Assembly (NCBI RefSeq): GCF_000286835.2
Contig: NZ_AJYD02000038.1
Location: forward strand, 3,150,795 to 3,214,794
Length of the DNA: 64,000 nucleotides
Reading direction: 5' to 3'
From: Enterovibrio norvegicus FF-33
Lineage (GTDB): Bacteria > Pseudomonadota > Gammaproteobacteria > Enterobacterales > Vibrionaceae
Shown: piece after piece, positions 9,503 to 20,214 of the stretch
How the letters are laid out: each line of letters opens with the position of its first letter
Position numbering within the stretch: the first letter of the stretch is position 1
Notes under the pieces: generated by a model
What the model saw: the letters and a program-made list of their open reading frames with translations, nothing else
What the model was told of the DNA's origin: nothing
The model's database searches: none
Position numbers and translations under genes: made by a program

Positions 9503-10831
9503 TCACGCACTGTATGGATGGTGTTTGTGCCAGACAAGCTCACATTCCTGTCCATCGAACCCTTCACAGACAAACAAATCAGCAACAGCAGCAAGCTGCT
9601 CACCGTAAAATATCAACGGGGTTCTTCTACGCTGCCAAGTGGGCACACCATATTCCTGAAAAAGCTTTTTAAGCTTTCGCTTACCTTGCCTTCCCAATGG
9701 ATGAGCAAATAAGCCTTCCGGATTAAAACTGACCGTAACAGCTTCACTCTCACTGGGCAGTCGAAGCATTAAGCCATTTAAATCTTCACGCTCGATCAAT
9801 GACAATTCACCGATACTGTCAGGCAAAGCTGCAGCACAATTTAGTGCTAACGTGTGCTGCCAAGCAGAAACATCTTCAGCGTTTATCACACAATATAAAC
9901 TTTGCTGAAAACGCCTTACCTGCCAATTACCGAGCTGCACTAAAGGATTTGCATCCTCACCTGCATTGATAACGGAATTGAACACTTCGCTGAGTTGAAC
10001 TTGGGACAAGTTGAGACCTGCCGTCTGTTTCAGCCATCGCCTCAACAGCGACGATTGCATTCGAGAAGAATAAGCGCTTAACAATGCCAGTGACATCCCG
10101 CCATCTGGTTGCTGAAGACGCACATCATGTTCAGCTAGCAACTCATCCAACAATGCTTCTTGCGCTGCGCACAATTTGGCAGTTCGGTTGATCGCCCGAA
10201 CAAACCCTGGCCACCTTTCTCTCGCCTGAGGAAGCCATGCTTGTCTGATAAAATTACGATCAAAACGGCAATCCAGATTACTTTCATCCTCAATCCACGC
10301 TAATCCCTGTTTATTTGCGTACTTTTCGATATCTTGACGCATTACGGTCAATAGTGGTCGCAACAAATGGGCATGACCGAGCGGCCTAATCTCTGGCATC
10401 GCTGCCAGCCCTGCGGGGCCACTGCCACGTTTCAATGCCAATAAAAACGTTTCAGCTTGATCGTCTGCATGCTGCCCTGTCAACACCAAGGCTTCGGGTT
10501 CGACAACTGATGCAATGGCCGAATATCGAGCCTCTCGGGCTGCTTTTTCTAGGCTTTCACCACGCTTATCGAAATCAACATGCAAGCCCTTGAAATCTAA
10601 ACCGACCTCAACAGACCAACCTTCGCATTGTGCCAGCCAAGCATCGGCATTTTCACTGAGTCCGTGGTGCACGTGAATCACAAGGTAACGATGTTGAGGA
10701 TGAATATCACGGTAGGTAGAGAGTAGGTCCAGCATGACACGCGAATCTACCCCACCACTGAATGCCAAGACGATTTGGCGAGGCGTGAGTGCATAAGCAT
10801 CTAGGACATTTTCAAACTGGGAGAACAGCAT
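9503..10831 (-). CDS. tilS: tRNA(Ile)-lysidine synthase
   Basis: TilS attaches lysine to C34 of tRNA-Ile2(CAU), which changes both the codon read and the amino acid charged. The 442-residue protein has the PP-loop SGGVDS near residue 25 in LAFSGGVDSRVMLDLL, the HHG motif (VHVHHGLS) and the C-terminal tRNA-binding domains of the long gammaproteobacterial form. It follows accA, as in E. coli, but a terminator at 10878-10904 separates them. Confidence 0.95.
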   Translation of the reverse strand: MLFSQFENVLDAYALTPRQIVLAFSGGVDSRVMLDLLSTYRDIHPQHRYLVIHVHHGLSENADAWLAQCEGWSVEVGLDFKGLHVDFDKRGESLEKAAREARYSAIASVVEPEALVLTGQHADDQAETFLLALKRGSGPAGLAAMPEIRPLGHAHLLRPLLTVMRQDIEKYANKQGLAWIEDESNLDCRFDRNFIRQAWLPQARERWPGFVRAINRTAKLCAAQEALLDELLAEHDVRLQQPDGGMSLALLSAYSSRMQSSLLRRWLKQTAGLNLSQVQLSEVFNSVINAGEDANPLVQLGNWQVRRFQQSLYCVINAEDVSAWQHTLALNCAAALPDSIGELSLIEREDLNGLMLRLPSESEAVTVSFNPEGLFAHPLGRQGKRKLKKLFQEYGVPTWQRRRTPLIFYGEQLAAVADLFVCEGFDGQECELVWHKHHPYSA

Positions 10832-10877
10832 AAGTGCCTCAAAGACATTGAATTGTCGTCATAATAGCATCCGAATG

Positions 10878-10904
10878 AAAAAAAGGGCCATTAGGCCCTT
10901 TTTT
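10878..10904 (-). terminator. Rho-independent terminator of the accA operon
   Basis: On the minus strand AAGGGCC/GGCCCTT is followed by a run of T, about 40 bp after the accA stop and 45 bp before tilS. It ends the long envelope-replication operon. Confidence 0.85.
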
Positions 10905-10942
10905 GATATTCTCGTATTTTCGCTCGCTTTCGCGATTGCCAA

Positions 10943-11905
10943 TCAGCAGTAACCGTAGCTTAGTAAGCGTTGGTAACGTCGCTCACGCAAGGCATCCGTG
11001 TCCAGTTGGTCAAGCTCTTCTAATTGCTTGACCAAAAGTGCTTTGATGTTGTCAGCGGTAAACGCTGAATTTCGATGCGCACCGCCCATTGGCTCTTCAA
11101 TGATGTTATCAATCAAGCCAAGCTCTTTCAGACGCGGTGCTGTCATACCCATCGCTTCTGCTGCTTGTGGTGCTTTGTTTGAATCGCGCCATAAGATCGA
11201 TGCACAACCTTCTGGGGAAATAACCGAATAGGTTGAGTATTGCAGCATGTTGACGAAATCGCCCACGCCGATAGCCAATGCACCACCAGAGCCGCCTTCA
11301 CCTACCACATTACAGATAACTGGCACACTAAGGCCTGACATTTCTTTCAGGTTGCGGGCAATGGCTTCTGACTGGCCTCGCTCTTCAGCGCCAACACCAG
11401 GGTATGCACCTGCGGTATCAATAAAGGTAATGATTGGCATGTTGAAACGCTCAGCCATCTTCATCAAACGTAAAGCCTTGCGGTAGCCTTCAGGCTTTGG
11501 CATGCCAAAATTACGGATGACTTTCTCACGTGTTTCACGGCCTTTTTGGTGACCAATAATCATCACTGGACGACCATCAATACGCGCCATGCCACCAACA
11601 ATGGCTTTGTCATCGGCATAAGCACGATCGCCCGCCAATTCTTCAAATTCGGTGAAGATCAGATCGGCGTAATCCAAGGTGTATGGACGACGTGGATGAC
11701 GCGCCAATTGCGCGACTTGCCAAGCACCTAAGTCACTGAAGATTTTTTTCGTCAATTCAGCGCTTTTTGTCTCCAATTGCTCGATTTCTTTATCAAGATT
11801 GACAGCCTCAGGATCGTCACCGCGTTTGGACACTACACGCAGGGCTTCAATTTTTGCTTCCAATTCAGCAATTGGCTGTTCAAATTCAAGGAAATTAAGA
11901 CTCAT
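10943..11905 (-). CDS. accA: Acetyl-CoA carboxylase carboxyltransferase subunit alpha
   Basis: AccA pairs with AccD to move the carboxyl group from carboxybiotin to acetyl-CoA, the first step of fatty acid synthesis. The 320-residue protein (usual 319) has the crotonase-type core with [30 protein letters not shown] and the [12 protein letters not shown] oxyanion loop. It ends the chain lpxA-lpxB-rnhB-dnaE-accA, an order conserved with E. coli. Confidence 0.97.
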   Translation of the reverse strand: MSLNFLEFEQPIAELEAKIEALRVVSKRGDDPEAVNLDKEIEQLETKSAELTKKIFSDLGAWQVAQLARHPRRPYTLDYADLIFTEFEELAGDRAYADDKAIVGGMARIDGRPVMIIGHQKGRETREKVIRNFGMPKPEGYRKALRLMKMAERFNMPIITFIDTAGAYPGVGAEERGQSEAIARNLKEMSGLSVPVICNVVGEGGSGGALAIGVGDFVNMLQYSTYSVISPEGCASILWRDSNKAPQAAEAMGMTAPRLKELGLIDNIIEEPMGGAHRNSAFTADNIKALLVKQLEELDQLDTDALRERRYQRLLSYGYC

Positions 11906-11965
11906 AGAGAAAGAATCCTGTTCAGGTAATTAAGTTGCCCCGTCGTACACGACAGGACAAACGTA

Positions 11966-14900
11966 TCAGTCAAATTCCAGCTCGACCTGTTTATCGCCGA
12001 GCAGCGTTTTTAAATCATCGATCAACTTGTCATCAGGCGTAATCCGCCATTCTGTACCTAAGACTAACTTCGCACGTGCATCGTCACGCTGATAATAAAG
12101 GTTCACAGGCACGGTGCCAGCGCGATAAGGTTCTAGGATTTCGCTAAATCGTTCAAAAAATTTGTTATCAATTTGCCTGTCAGTCACAGAGATAGCAAGA
12201 CTGCGCAGGTACTTTTCGCGCGCTTGAGAGAGATCAAGCACTTCTCGTGCCGACATTTTAAGGCCACCGTTGAAGTCATCAAAGCTGACCTGTCCGGATA
12301 TGACCAAAATTCGGTCTTTTTCAATGAAATCTAAGTACTTTTCTAATACATCTGAGAACAGCATCACTTCCATGCGTCCCGACCTATCATCCAAAGTTAG
12401 GATCCCGATGCGCGATCCACGCTTTGTGGTCATCACTCGGGCGGCTATCACTAATCCAGCAACGGTAGAAACAACATCACGCTTTGTTGCATGAGCATCT
12501 TCCAAACGCCAAGTAATATAGTGTTTTAGCTCTTTCACATAGCTGTTGATTGGGTGACCCGTTAAATACAACCCTAGCGTTTCACGCTCACCTTCAAGCC
12601 ATACTTTTTCTGGCCAGTGTGGTACGTTCGCATACTTGTGTTCGACTTCCTCGGGTTCATCTGTCAACACACCAAACATATCAGCCTGACCAAACGATTC
12701 TGCTTGGTGATGCTGGCTTGCTGACTTAATCGCGTCATTCAGTGATGCCATCATCGCTGCGCGATGCGGACCTAATCGGTCCATTGCACCCGATTGAATC
12801 AATTTCTCTATCACGCGTTTGTTTACTTTTTTGGTATCTATACGCGCACAGAAATCGAATAAGTCACGGAAGTAGCCGCCTTTTTCACGCGCTTCAATGA
12901 TGTTTTCAATAGGCGCTTCACCTGCACCTTTAATCGCGCCAATGCCGTAAACAATTTCACCTTTATCGTTTACATTGAAGCGATACAATCCAGCATTCAC
13001 ATCCGGTGGCAGCATGGTCAACTTCATGCGGCGACATTCTTCCACCAAGCCGACAATCTTGTCGGTGTTATCCATATCCGCAGTCATTACCGCAGCCATG
13101 AACTCCGCAGGATAGTGAGTTTTGAGCCATAGTGTTTGGTATGAAACAAGTGCATATGCCGCTGAGTGCGATTTGTTAAAGCCGTAACCTGCGAACTTTT
13201 CGACCAAGTCGAAGATCTTCATCGCCAACTCGCCGTCGACGCCGTTCTTTATCGCTCCGTCTTCAAACGTTGCCCGCTGCTTGGCCATTTCTTCTGGCTT
13301 TTTCTTACCCATAGCACGACGAAGCATGTCTGCCCCGCCAAGGGTATAGCCAGACAGTACCTGAGCGATTTGCATGACCTGCTCTTGGTACAAAATAATG
13401 CCGTAGGTTGGCTCAAGAATTTCTTTTAGCGAATCGTGTTGCCACTTTTCATCTGGATATGACACGACTTCTCGACCGCGCTTTCGATCGATAAAGTTAT
13501 CTACCATGCCTGATTGCAATGGACCCGGACGGAACAGCGCCACCAGTGCGATCATATCTTCAAAGCAATCTGGTTGAAGACGTTTAATGAGATCTTTCAT
13601 GCCGCGAGATTCCAACTGGAATACCGCGGTGGTTTCAGAGTTTTGTAAAAGTCGGAATGACGCCATGTCATCCATTGGGATCGCTTCAATGCGTATTGGC
13701 TCTTCACCTTCGGCTTGAAGGCGAGGGTTGACCATTTTAAGCGCCCAATCGATGATGGTCAGTGTACGTAAACCCAAGAAGTCAAATTTGACTAAGCCAG
13801 CGGTTTCTACATCATTTTTATCAAACTGGGTAACGGGAAAGTGACCTTCACTATCACAGTATAGCGGCGCAAAATCGGTAATCGTGGTGGGTGATATAAC
13901 AACACCACCAGCGTGTTTACCTGCATTTCGGATACTACCTTCAAGGATTCGACACGTATCAATCAGCTCACGAACTTCTTCATCAGCTTCATAAAGATCG
14001 CCCAGTTGTGGCTCGACATCAAACGCCTTCGCCAGCGTCATGCCAGGATCCGGTGGCACCATTTTTGAAATACGATCAACGAAACCGTAAGGATGACCAA
14101 GTACTCGCCCCACATCACGGATAACCGCTTTTGCTGCCATGGTACCGAAAGTAATGATCTGTGATACGGCATCTCGACCATAGATTTCCGCTACGTGGTC
14201 AATAACCTTATCTCGTTTGTCCATGCAAAAGTCGATATCGAAATCGGGCATGGATACTCGTTCAGGGTTAAGGAAACGCTCGAACAGCAAATCAAATTCC
14301 AGTGGATCGAGATCAGTGATTTTTAGTGCATACGCCACCAGTGAACCTGCACCCGACCCTCGCCCAGGTCCTACCGGAATATCATTGTCTTTCGACCACT
14401 GGATGAATTCCATCACAATAAGGAAGTAGCCTGGAAACCCCATTTGGTTGATTACCTGCAGCTCGATATCTAATCGCTCGTCATATTCAGGACGGAGCTT
14501 CGCTCGTTCTTGCGGGTCAGGGAACAAAAGTTCAAGACGCTCTTCAAGGCCTTCTTGCGATTTTTTCACCAGAAACTCCCCTATCTCCAAGCCTTCGGTA
14601 GGGAAGTTTGGCAGGAAGTATTCATTCAAACGCACAGTCACATTGCAGCGTTTGGCGATTTCGACAGTATTGGCGAGTGCTTCCGGAATATCGTGGAATA
14701 ACTCACACATTTCGTCTTCAGTGCGAAGGTATTGCTGTGGACTGTAGTTTTTTGGGCGACGTGGATCTTCGAGCGTAAAGCCATCATGGATCGCAACGCG
14801 AACCTCATGAGCATCAAACAGATCAGCCGAAAGGAAGCAGACTTCGTTGGTCGCAACCACAGGCAGGTCGAGTTCAGAGGCCAGATCCAAAGCAAAATGC

Positions 14901-15445
14901 AGGTAAGCTTCTTCGTCAGGGCGACCTGTTCGGGTAAGCTCGATGTAATACGCATCTGGAAAGTGAGTCTGGTAAAACGCTGCACACTGTTTAGCTAGCG
15001 CCATATTGCCTTTTAGCAATGCTTTACCCAGATCACCTCGCCGTCCGCCGGACAACAAGATCAGCCCTTCTTTTAACTCCAACAGCCATTCAAGATCTAT
15101 GACTGGCTGATGCTGAACATGACCGCGCAGATAGGCTTTTGATATCAGTAAGGTCAGGTTTTTATAGCCAATGTTATCTGCTGCAAGCACCGTTAATTGA
15201 CAAAGATCATCACCAAATGCATCAGATTGGACTTTGAAATCAGCGCCAATAATAGGCTTAACACCATTGCTTTGCGCTGTGTTGTAGAACTTCACCAGAC
15301 CACATAGGTTCGTAAAGTCAGTCAATGCCATCGCGGGCATGCCAAGTTCGCCAACTTTTTTTACCAAAGGCGGCACTTTGCCAAGGCCGTCAACCATGGA
15401 ATAGTCACTGTGAACACGAAGGTGGATAAAACGTGGGTCTGACAT
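11966..15445 (-). CDS. dnaE: DNA polymerase III subunit alpha
   Basis: The replicative polymerase subunit, 1159 residues (E. coli 1160). It has the N-terminal PHP domain ([15 protein letters not shown]), the catalytic palm aspartates in [12 protein letters not shown] around residue 400, fingers, and C-terminal HhH and OB-fold domains. The PHP metal-site sequence is partly changed, as in other proteobacterial DnaE that rely on DnaQ for proofreading. It lies 60 bp upstream of accA and 69 bp after rnhB. Confidence 0.97.
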   Translation of the reverse strand: MSDPRFIHLRVHSDYSMVDGLGKVPPLVKKVGELGMPAMALTDFTNLCGLVKFYNTAQSNGVKPIIGADFKVQSDAFGDDLCQLTVLAADNIGYKNLTLLISKAYLRGHVQHQPVIDLEWLLELKEGLILLSGGRRGDLGKALLKGNMALAKQCAAFYQTHFPDAYYIELTRTGRPDEEAYLHFALDLASELDLPVVATNEVCFLSADLFDAHEVRVAIHDGFTLEDPRRPKNYSPQQYLRTEDEMCELFHDIPEALANTVEIAKRCNVTVRLNEYFLPNFPTEGLEIGEFLVKKSQEGLEERLELLFPDPQERAKLRPEYDERLDIELQVINQMGFPGYFLIVMEFIQWSKDNDIPVGPGRGSGAGSLVAYALKITDLDPLEFDLLFERFLNPERVSMPDFDIDFCMDKRDKVIDHVAEIYGRDAVSQIITFGTMAAKAVIRDVGRVLGHPYGFVDRISKMVPPDPGMTLAKAFDVEPQLGDLYEADEEVRELIDTCRILEGSIRNAGKHAGGVVISPTTITDFAPLYCDSEGHFPVTQFDKNDVETAGLVKFDFLGLRTLTIIDWALKMVNPRLQAEGEEPIRIEAIPMDDMASFRLLQNSETTAVFQLESRGMKDLIKRLQPDCFEDMIALVALFRPGPLQSGMVDNFIDRKRGREVVSYPDEKWQHDSLKEILEPTYGIILYQEQVMQIAQVLSGYTLGGADMLRRAMGKKKPEEMAKQRATFEDGAIKNGVDGELAMKIFDLVEKFAGYGFNKSHSAAYALVSYQTLWLKTHYPAEFMAAVMTADMDNTDKIVGLVEECRRMKLTMLPPDVNAGLYRFNVNDKGEIVYGIGAIKGAGEAPIENIIEAREKGGYFRDLFDFCARIDTKKVNKRVIEKLIQSGAMDRLGPHRAAMMASLNDAIKSASQHHQAESFGQADMFGVLTDEPEEVEHKYANVPHWPEKVWLEGERETLGLYLTGHPINSYVKELKHYITWRLEDAHATKRDVVSTVAGLVIAARVMTTKRGSRIGILTLDDRSGRMEVMLFSDVLEKYLDFIEKDRILVISGQVSFDDFNGGLKMSAREVLDLSQAREKYLRSLAISVTDRQIDNKFFERFSEILEPYRAGTVPVNLYYQRDDARAKLVLGTEWRITPDDKLIDDLKTLLGDKQVELEFD

Positions 15446-15513
15446 AGTACTCGTACGTTACTGATTGATGGTTAGATAGGATAGTAGAGGGGAGCGACAC
15501 TCCCCTCTACGTA

Positions 15514-16116
15514 TTATGCAATGCCTAACGCTTTCTTGACAGGTTTAAAGCTCTTACGGTGCTCTGCGATGGCACCATGCGCATCAAGTGCTTCAAAATG
15601 TGCCTTGGTTGGATAACCTTTGTGCTTGGCGAAACCGTATTGCGGATATTGAGCATCCAGCACTTCCATTTCACGATCACGCACGACTTTTGCAAGAATC
15701 GATGCAGCGCTGATTTCAGCCACTCGCAAATCCCCTTTGACGACGGCTTGACCTGGCATAGTTAATCCAGCAGGCACGCGATTACCATCGACCAATACAA
15801 AGTCTGGCTGAACCGACAGACCCGCTACTGCACGCTCCATCGCTAACATGGTAGCAGCGAGAATGTTGATGTCGTCAATTTCATCTGCCTCGGCTCGCCC
15901 CAAAGACCACGCTAACGCTTTTTCTTTGATGATCTCAAACAGCGCTTCGCGCTTCTTCTCGGTTAGCTTTTTGGAGTCCGTCAGCCCTTCAATCGGATTG
16001 TTAGGATCCAGAATAACAGCCGCAGTCACAACCGCACCGACTAACGGCCCTCGGCCCACTTCATCAACACCAGCAATGAGTTTGGCTTCAGGATAAACAA
16101 AAGGTTCGAAATCCAT
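15514..16116 (-). CDS. rnhB: Ribonuclease HII
   Basis: RNase HII cuts RNA in RNA/DNA hybrids and starts removal of single ribonucleotides. The 200-residue protein has the DEVGRG motif ([14 protein letters not shown], about 15-28), the later VDGN ([10 protein letters not shown]) and the DREM segment of the active site. It starts 3 bp after the lpxB stop, so translation is probably coupled. Confidence 0.96.
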   Translation of the reverse strand: MDFEPFVYPEAKLIAGVDEVGRGPLVGAVVTAAVILDPNNPIEGLTDSKKLTEKKREALFEIIKEKALAWSLGRAEADEIDDINILAATMLAMERAVAGLSVQPDFVLVDGNRVPAGLTMPGQAVVKGDLRVAEISAASILAKVVRDREMEVLDAQYPQYGFAKHKGYPTKAHFEALDAHGAIAEHRKSFKPVKKALGIA

Positions 16117-16119
16117 GGA

Positions 16120-17268
16120 TTAACGCCCTATCAGATTAAGTACGGCACGAGCTGAAGCTTTGTCTGCATCGCAACGAATAACTTCATGTAAACGCGTGAA
16201 CTCAGCCATCAGCGCATCATTATCGTGATCAAGGTAACGAGAGACCTCTGTTGCCAATGCCTCAGGCGTACAATCTTCCAACAACCTTTCAGGCACCAAC
16301 TCTCGTCCCGCGAGAATATTCGGCAAAGAGACAAATTCGGTTTTTACTAAGCGTCTTGCGATCCATGCGGTGATAGCATTCACTTTGTACCCGACGACCA
16401 TGGGCCGCTTAACCAACATGCATTCAAGTGCGACCGTACCGGAAGCCAGAAGTACCACATCTGATGCTGCTATGACGTGACGAGCAGTATCATCGACCAG
16501 AGTAAAGTCCAGGTCAGGCGCGGTTTCTTTCCATGCCTGTTCAAACTGTGCGCGACGGGTTTCATTTACCAGGGCAACGGCAAATCCCAAATGGGGATAT
16601 TTCGCTTTAAGCAACTGACAGGTTTTGATAAACGTCGGGGCAAGCATTTTCATTTCACCACCACGACTTCCAGGCAAGACGCCCAAATACGTTTTGTCAT
16701 TATCGAGGCCGAGCAAGGCTCTAGCAGCCGCTTTATCACTAACTAAGGGAATGTCGTCCGCCATGGTATGACCAACGAAATCACACGGCACATCAAATTT
16801 ATCGTAAAACGCTTTTTCGAACGGCAGAAGCGCCAACACCAAATCAGTGGCTGCCGCAATTTTGAAAATACGTTTTTGACGCCAAGCCCAAACACTGGGA
16901 CTGACATAATGGACGGTTTTAATACCAGTATCTTTGAGCGATTTTTCGAGGCGAAGGTTGAAGTCTGGTGCGTCAATGCCGACAAACACGTCGGGCGGAT
17001 CCGCAACGAAGAAGTCGACTAACGCATGCTTGATTTTCAATAGACGAGGCAAGCGACCCAGCACTTCCACAATGCCCATTACCGCCAGCTCTTCCATATC
17101 AAACAATGTCTCGCATCCTAAAGCCTTCATCCGAGGCCCACCGATACCGACAAACTCTGCATCTGGATATTGCGCTTTAACCGCTTTGATAAAGCCAGCA
17201 CCTAAAATATCGCCGGAGATTTCCCCGGCGACAATTCCAATTCGTAACGGCTTTGTTGCAACAACCAT
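16120..17268 (-). CDS. lpxB: Lipid-A-disaccharide synthase
   Basis: LpxB joins UDP-diacylglucosamine and lipid X to form the lipid A disaccharide at the inner membrane. The 382-residue protein (E. coli 382) has the family motifs [14 protein letters not shown] at the N terminus, [19 protein letters not shown] and LPGSRGGEM. Its ATG overlaps the lpxA stop by one base (TAATG). Confidence 0.96.
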   Translation of the reverse strand: MVVATKPLRIGIVAGEISGDILGAGFIKAVKAQYPDAEFVGIGGPRMKALGCETLFDMEELAVMGIVEVLGRLPRLLKIKHALVDFFVADPPDVFVGIDAPDFNLRLEKSLKDTGIKTVHYVSPSVWAWRQKRIFKIAAATDLVLALLPFEKAFYDKFDVPCDFVGHTMADDIPLVSDKAAARALLGLDNDKTYLGVLPGSRGGEMKMLAPTFIKTCQLLKAKYPHLGFAVALVNETRRAQFEQAWKETAPDLDFTLVDDTARHVIAASDVVLLASGTVALECMLVKRPMVVGYKVNAITAWIARRLVKTEFVSLPNILAGRELVPERLLEDCTPEALATEVSRYLDHDNDALMAEFTRLHEVIRCDADKASARAVLNLIGR

Positions 17269-18056
17269 TAGCGAATGATACCTCGGCTTGAGTTATCAAA
17301 GAATTCAACAAACAGTTGAAGTGCTTCTTCGTCTTTCGCCATTTCCGCTATTTGCTTTTTCGCTTCTTCCAGCGTTTTGCCAGATCGGTAAACTTCTTTG
17401 TATACCGCACGAATCGCTTTTATTGCGTTCTTGTCAAAGCCACGACGTTTGAGGCCTTCAACGTTAATACCAAATGGTGCACAGTGGTTACCTTGCGCCA
17501 TAACGTAAGGAGGGACGTCTTTGACAACAATAGAACCACCACCAAGCATACTGTGGCTGCCAATTGTGCAAAACTGATGAATGGCAGTCATACCGCCAAC
17601 AATAGCAAAATCACCCACAGTAACGTGGCCCGCTAGGGTTGCATTGTTAGCAAAGATACAGCGATCGCCAATAACGCAATCGTGAGCAACGTGTGCGTTA
17701 ATCATGAATAAGTTATCGCTACCCACTTGGGTGTGACCGCCATCTTGAACGGTACCTCGGTGCATGGTCACGCTTTCACGAATCGTGTTGCGATCGCCAA
17801 TTTCCAATGTGGTCGGCTCACCTGCGTATTTAAGATCTTGACACTCTTCACCGATAGAGGCGAATTGGAAGATCTTATTATCTTGGCCAATTTTTGTCGG
17901 ACCTTTGATAACTACATGAGTTTTTACTTCGGTGCCTTCACCGATTTCCACGCCAGTACCGATGAAGCAAAACGCACCAATTTTAACATTAGCGCCTAGG
18001 GTTACCCCTTCTTCAACCACTGCGGTTGGATGAATTTGTGCAGATTCATGGATCAC
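17268..18056 (-). CDS. lpxA: UDP-N-acetylglucosamine O-acyltransferase
   Basis: LpxA performs the first step of lipid A synthesis, adding a 3-hydroxyacyl chain from ACP. With the GTG start at 18056 the protein is 262 residues, the usual length, and begins at [13 protein letters not shown]. An in-frame start 24 bases upstream would lie inside fabZ. Left-handed beta-helix hexapeptide repeats fill the first two thirds, and [14 protein letters not shown] holds the catalytic histidine. GTG lies two bases after the fabZ stop. Confidence 0.95.
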   Translation of the reverse strand: MIHESAQIHPTAVVEEGVTLGANVKIGAFCFIGTGVEIGEGTEVKTHVVIKGPTKIGQDNKIFQFASIGEECQDLKYAGEPTTLEIGDRNTIRESVTMHRGTVQDGGHTQVGSDNLFMINAHVAHDCVIGDRCIFANNATLAGHVTVGDFAIVGGMTAIHQFCTIGSHSMLGGGSIVVKDVPPYVMAQGNHCAPFGINVEGLKRRGFDKNAIKAIRAVYKEVYRSGKTLEEAKKQIAEMAKDEEALQLFVEFFDNSSRGIIR

Positions 18057-18058
18057 TG

Positions 18059-18511
18059 TTAAAACTCTCTTCTGGCACACTTCAGGTCTGCAGAGCAGAC
18101 AACCTTACCATCTACTTTTGCAACGCCAGTAAAGGCAGCAATGCCACGACGCTCTTTAATGAACTCAACTTCCAATACCATTTGATCGCCAGGCGTCACT
18201 GGTGCACGGAACTTGGCATTATCAATACTAGCAAAGTAGTAAAGCTCATTTTCCTTTGGGTTTCCGAATGTTTTGAACGCCAACAAACCCGTAGCTTGCG
18301 CCATGGCCTCGAGGATCAATACACCTGGGAAGATAGGAAGTTGAGGGAAATGCCCCGTGAATTGAGGTTCGTTAACCGATACATTCTTGATAGCATGAAG
18401 GTATTTACCTTCCTCAAAATCAATAACGCGATCAATAAGAAGAAATGGGTAACGATGCGGCAGCAGTTCTCTAATTTCGTTAATCGTCAGCACGTTGTTT
18501 TCGCGAATCAA
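18059..18511 (-). CDS. fabZ: 3-hydroxyacyl-ACP dehydratase
   Basis: FabZ dehydrates 3-hydroxyacyl-ACP in fatty acid elongation and competes with LpxA and LpxD for the same substrate. The 150-residue hot-dog protein has [15 protein letters not shown] and the catalytic [20 protein letters not shown]. The start appears to be TTG at 18511 with a weak ribosome-binding site. No ATG gives a complete protein, but the exact start is uncertain by a few codons. Confidence 0.94.
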   Translation of the reverse strand: MIRENNVLTINEIRELLPHRYPFLLIDRVIDFEEGKYLHAIKNVSVNEPQFTGHFPQLPIFPGVLILEAMAQATGLLAFKTFGNPKENELYYFASIDNAKFRAPVTPGDQMVLEVEFIKERRGIAAFTGVAKVDGKVVCSADLKCARREF

Positions 18512-18560
18512 AGTAATATTCCCGTATGAAAAGCTTATTATTTGTCGTTGAGAACGGAAA

Positions 18561-18632
18561 ATGGCCTACACTGCAGACTACGGCGAAATTGAGCATTTTC
18601 TCAATGTGCAGCAAGCCACCAGAGTAGGCCAT
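18561..18632 (-). other. Nested stem-loop between lpxD and fabZ
   Basis: The 133-bp lpxD-fabZ gap holds an outer perfect 9-bp stem (18561-18569 with 18624-18632, core TGGCCTA). Inside are CTGCA/TGCAG (18571-18575 with 18607-18611) and a hairpin ATTGAG/CTCAAT (18588-18593 with 18600-18605). No T run follows, so it is not a standard terminator. It may be an RNA stability, processing or translation-control element in the operon transcript; this is inference. Confidence 0.5.
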
Positions 18633-18644
18633 CTAAGACAGCGT

Positions 18645-19670
18645 TTACTTGCTATCTTCTAATTGTTTTTCAACGGCTTTTAGTCGTTTATGCAAGTCTT
18701 CGATCTTCATAACGCGCGCAGTTGTTTTACGCCAATCGCGGTTAGCTTGAAGTGGAATGCCCGAAGAATACATACCAGGCTCAGTGATAGGTCTCATCAC
18801 CATCCCCATACCAGTGATCGTGACGCCATCTGTAATTTCAATGTGACCATTTATTACGCAGGCACCGCCAATAATGCAGTGCTTGCCAATTTGGGTGCTC
18901 CCCGCAATGACGGTTGCACCTGCAATGGCGGTATTTTCACCGATCTCGACATTATGCGCGATCTGACAAAGATTGTCGATAATCACACCATCAGCGATCA
19001 CGGTGTCATCCAGTGCACCACGGTCAATAGTAGTACATGCACCAATTTCGACACGATCACCAATGACAACACGTCCAACTTGTGGGATTTTCACCCATTG
19101 CCCGTTGTCATTGGCATAACCAAAGCCGTCAGAGCCAATCACAGTGCTTGACTGTACCAAACACGATTCACCTAGCTGAACATTGTGATAAACGCTGACA
19201 TTTGCCCAAAGGCGAGTATTCGCACCCAGTTTAGTGTTCTTACCCACAAAACAGCCTGCACCGATCTGAACATGATCACCCAGTTCGACACCGTCTTCAA
19301 TCACAGCGTTGTGACCAATTGACACGCCCTCGCCCAACGTTGCTGTGGGCGAAACGTAGGCACTCGGCGCGATATCCGTCGCACAGCGAGGGGTGCTATC
19401 GAGCAATTGTGCTGTCAGCGCGTAGCCCAAATACGGGTCTTTAATTACCAGCACATTGCCATTGCAATAAGCGAGGTCGGCTTCCTTGACCATCACTGCA
19501 CTTGCTTGACACTGTGCGAGGTGCTTACGGTACTTACTACTAGATAAAAACGTGATTTGTCCTTCACTCGCTTTATCCATTCCCGAAATTGAACGAATGA
19601 TGACATCGCCGTCACCATGAAGTTCTGCACCCAGTTTTTCCGCTAATTCAGCGAGCGTAATAGAAGCCAT
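18645..19670 (-). CDS. lpxD: UDP-3-O-(3-hydroxymyristoyl)glucosamine N-acyltransferase
   Basis: LpxD adds the second hydroxyacyl chain in lipid A synthesis. The 341-residue protein (E. coli 341) has an N-terminal uridine-binding domain (about 1-100), a long left-handed beta-helix of hexapeptide repeats (about 105-290) with the catalytic histidine in [11 protein letters not shown], and a C-terminal helix. It follows skp closely. Confidence 0.96.
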   Translation of the reverse strand: MASITLAELAEKLGAELHGDGDVIIRSISGMDKASEGQITFLSSSKYRKHLAQCQASAVMVKEADLAYCNGNVLVIKDPYLGYALTAQLLDSTPRCATDIAPSAYVSPTATLGEGVSIGHNAVIEDGVELGDHVQIGAGCFVGKNTKLGANTRLWANVSVYHNVQLGESCLVQSSTVIGSDGFGYANDNGQWVKIPQVGRVVIGDRVEIGACTTIDRGALDDTVIADGVIIDNLCQIAHNVEIGENTAIAGATVIAGSTQIGKHCIIGGACVINGHIEITDGVTITGMGMVMRPITEPGMYSSGIPLQANRDWRKTTARVMKIEDLHKRLKAVEKQLEDSK

Positions 19671-19682
19671 TTTCTACCTTAC

Positions 19683-20192
19683 TTATTTGACTGCTTTCAG
19701 TACTTTCTCTGACAAGTCATCTTTCGGGCTTGCATAAAGAACTGCCTGGCGATCTAGCACCATGTCATAGCCCTCTTTTTTCGCAAGACTCGTGATGGTC
19801 TTTTGCAGTTTTTCTACCAGTTTACGTTGTTCTTCTGAGCTGCGTTTGCGCTCATCTTCTTTCAGATTGCTGACCTTAAGTTTATAGTCAGAATCAAGAG
19901 ATTGCAGTTGACGCTGAAGCTTAGTTCGCTCGCTATCACTCATTAGCTCGCCATTACGCTTCAGTTTTTCAATGCCTTTTTTCAGTTGGTCTTCCAAACG
20001 TTCAACGGTAGCAATACGGTCTTTAAATTCTTTACGCAGCTTTTCGCTCACATTGCTTTGTTTGGCCATTTGAGCAAGCACTGGACCCGTCGCTACGTAA
20101 CCAATTTTTTGCGCAGCCTCTGCCGCTGTAGCAAACATAGAAGCACTGAAGATGGCAAGGCTCAGGCCTGCCGCTTTGATAATAGGTTTCAA
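19683..20192 (-). CDS. skp: Periplasmic chaperone Skp (OmpH)
   Basis: Skp is a trimeric holdase that carries unfolded outer-membrane proteins to BamA. The 169-residue precursor has a signal peptide ending near AAEAA, a beta core starting QKIGYVATGPVLAQM, and long charged helical arms (about 50-135). The start is TTG at 20192, six bases after a strong AGGAG. It lies 22 bp after bamA. Confidence 0.94.
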   Translation of the reverse strand: MKPIIKAAGLSLAIFSASMFATAAEAAQKIGYVATGPVLAQMAKQSNVSEKLRKEFKDRIATVERLEDQLKKGIEKLKRNGELMSDSERTKLQRQLQSLDSDYKLKVSNLKEDERKRSSEEQRKLVEKLQKTITSLAKKEGYDMVLDRQAVLYASPKDDLSEKVLKAVK

Positions 20193-20214
20193 ACTTTTCT
20201 CCTAGTCTTGAAAA

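Noticed and set aside
11247-14998. Several open frames of 60-115 codons antisense or out of frame in accA and dnaE
   Set aside because: They are shadows of strongly conserved coding sequence; none has its own signals.
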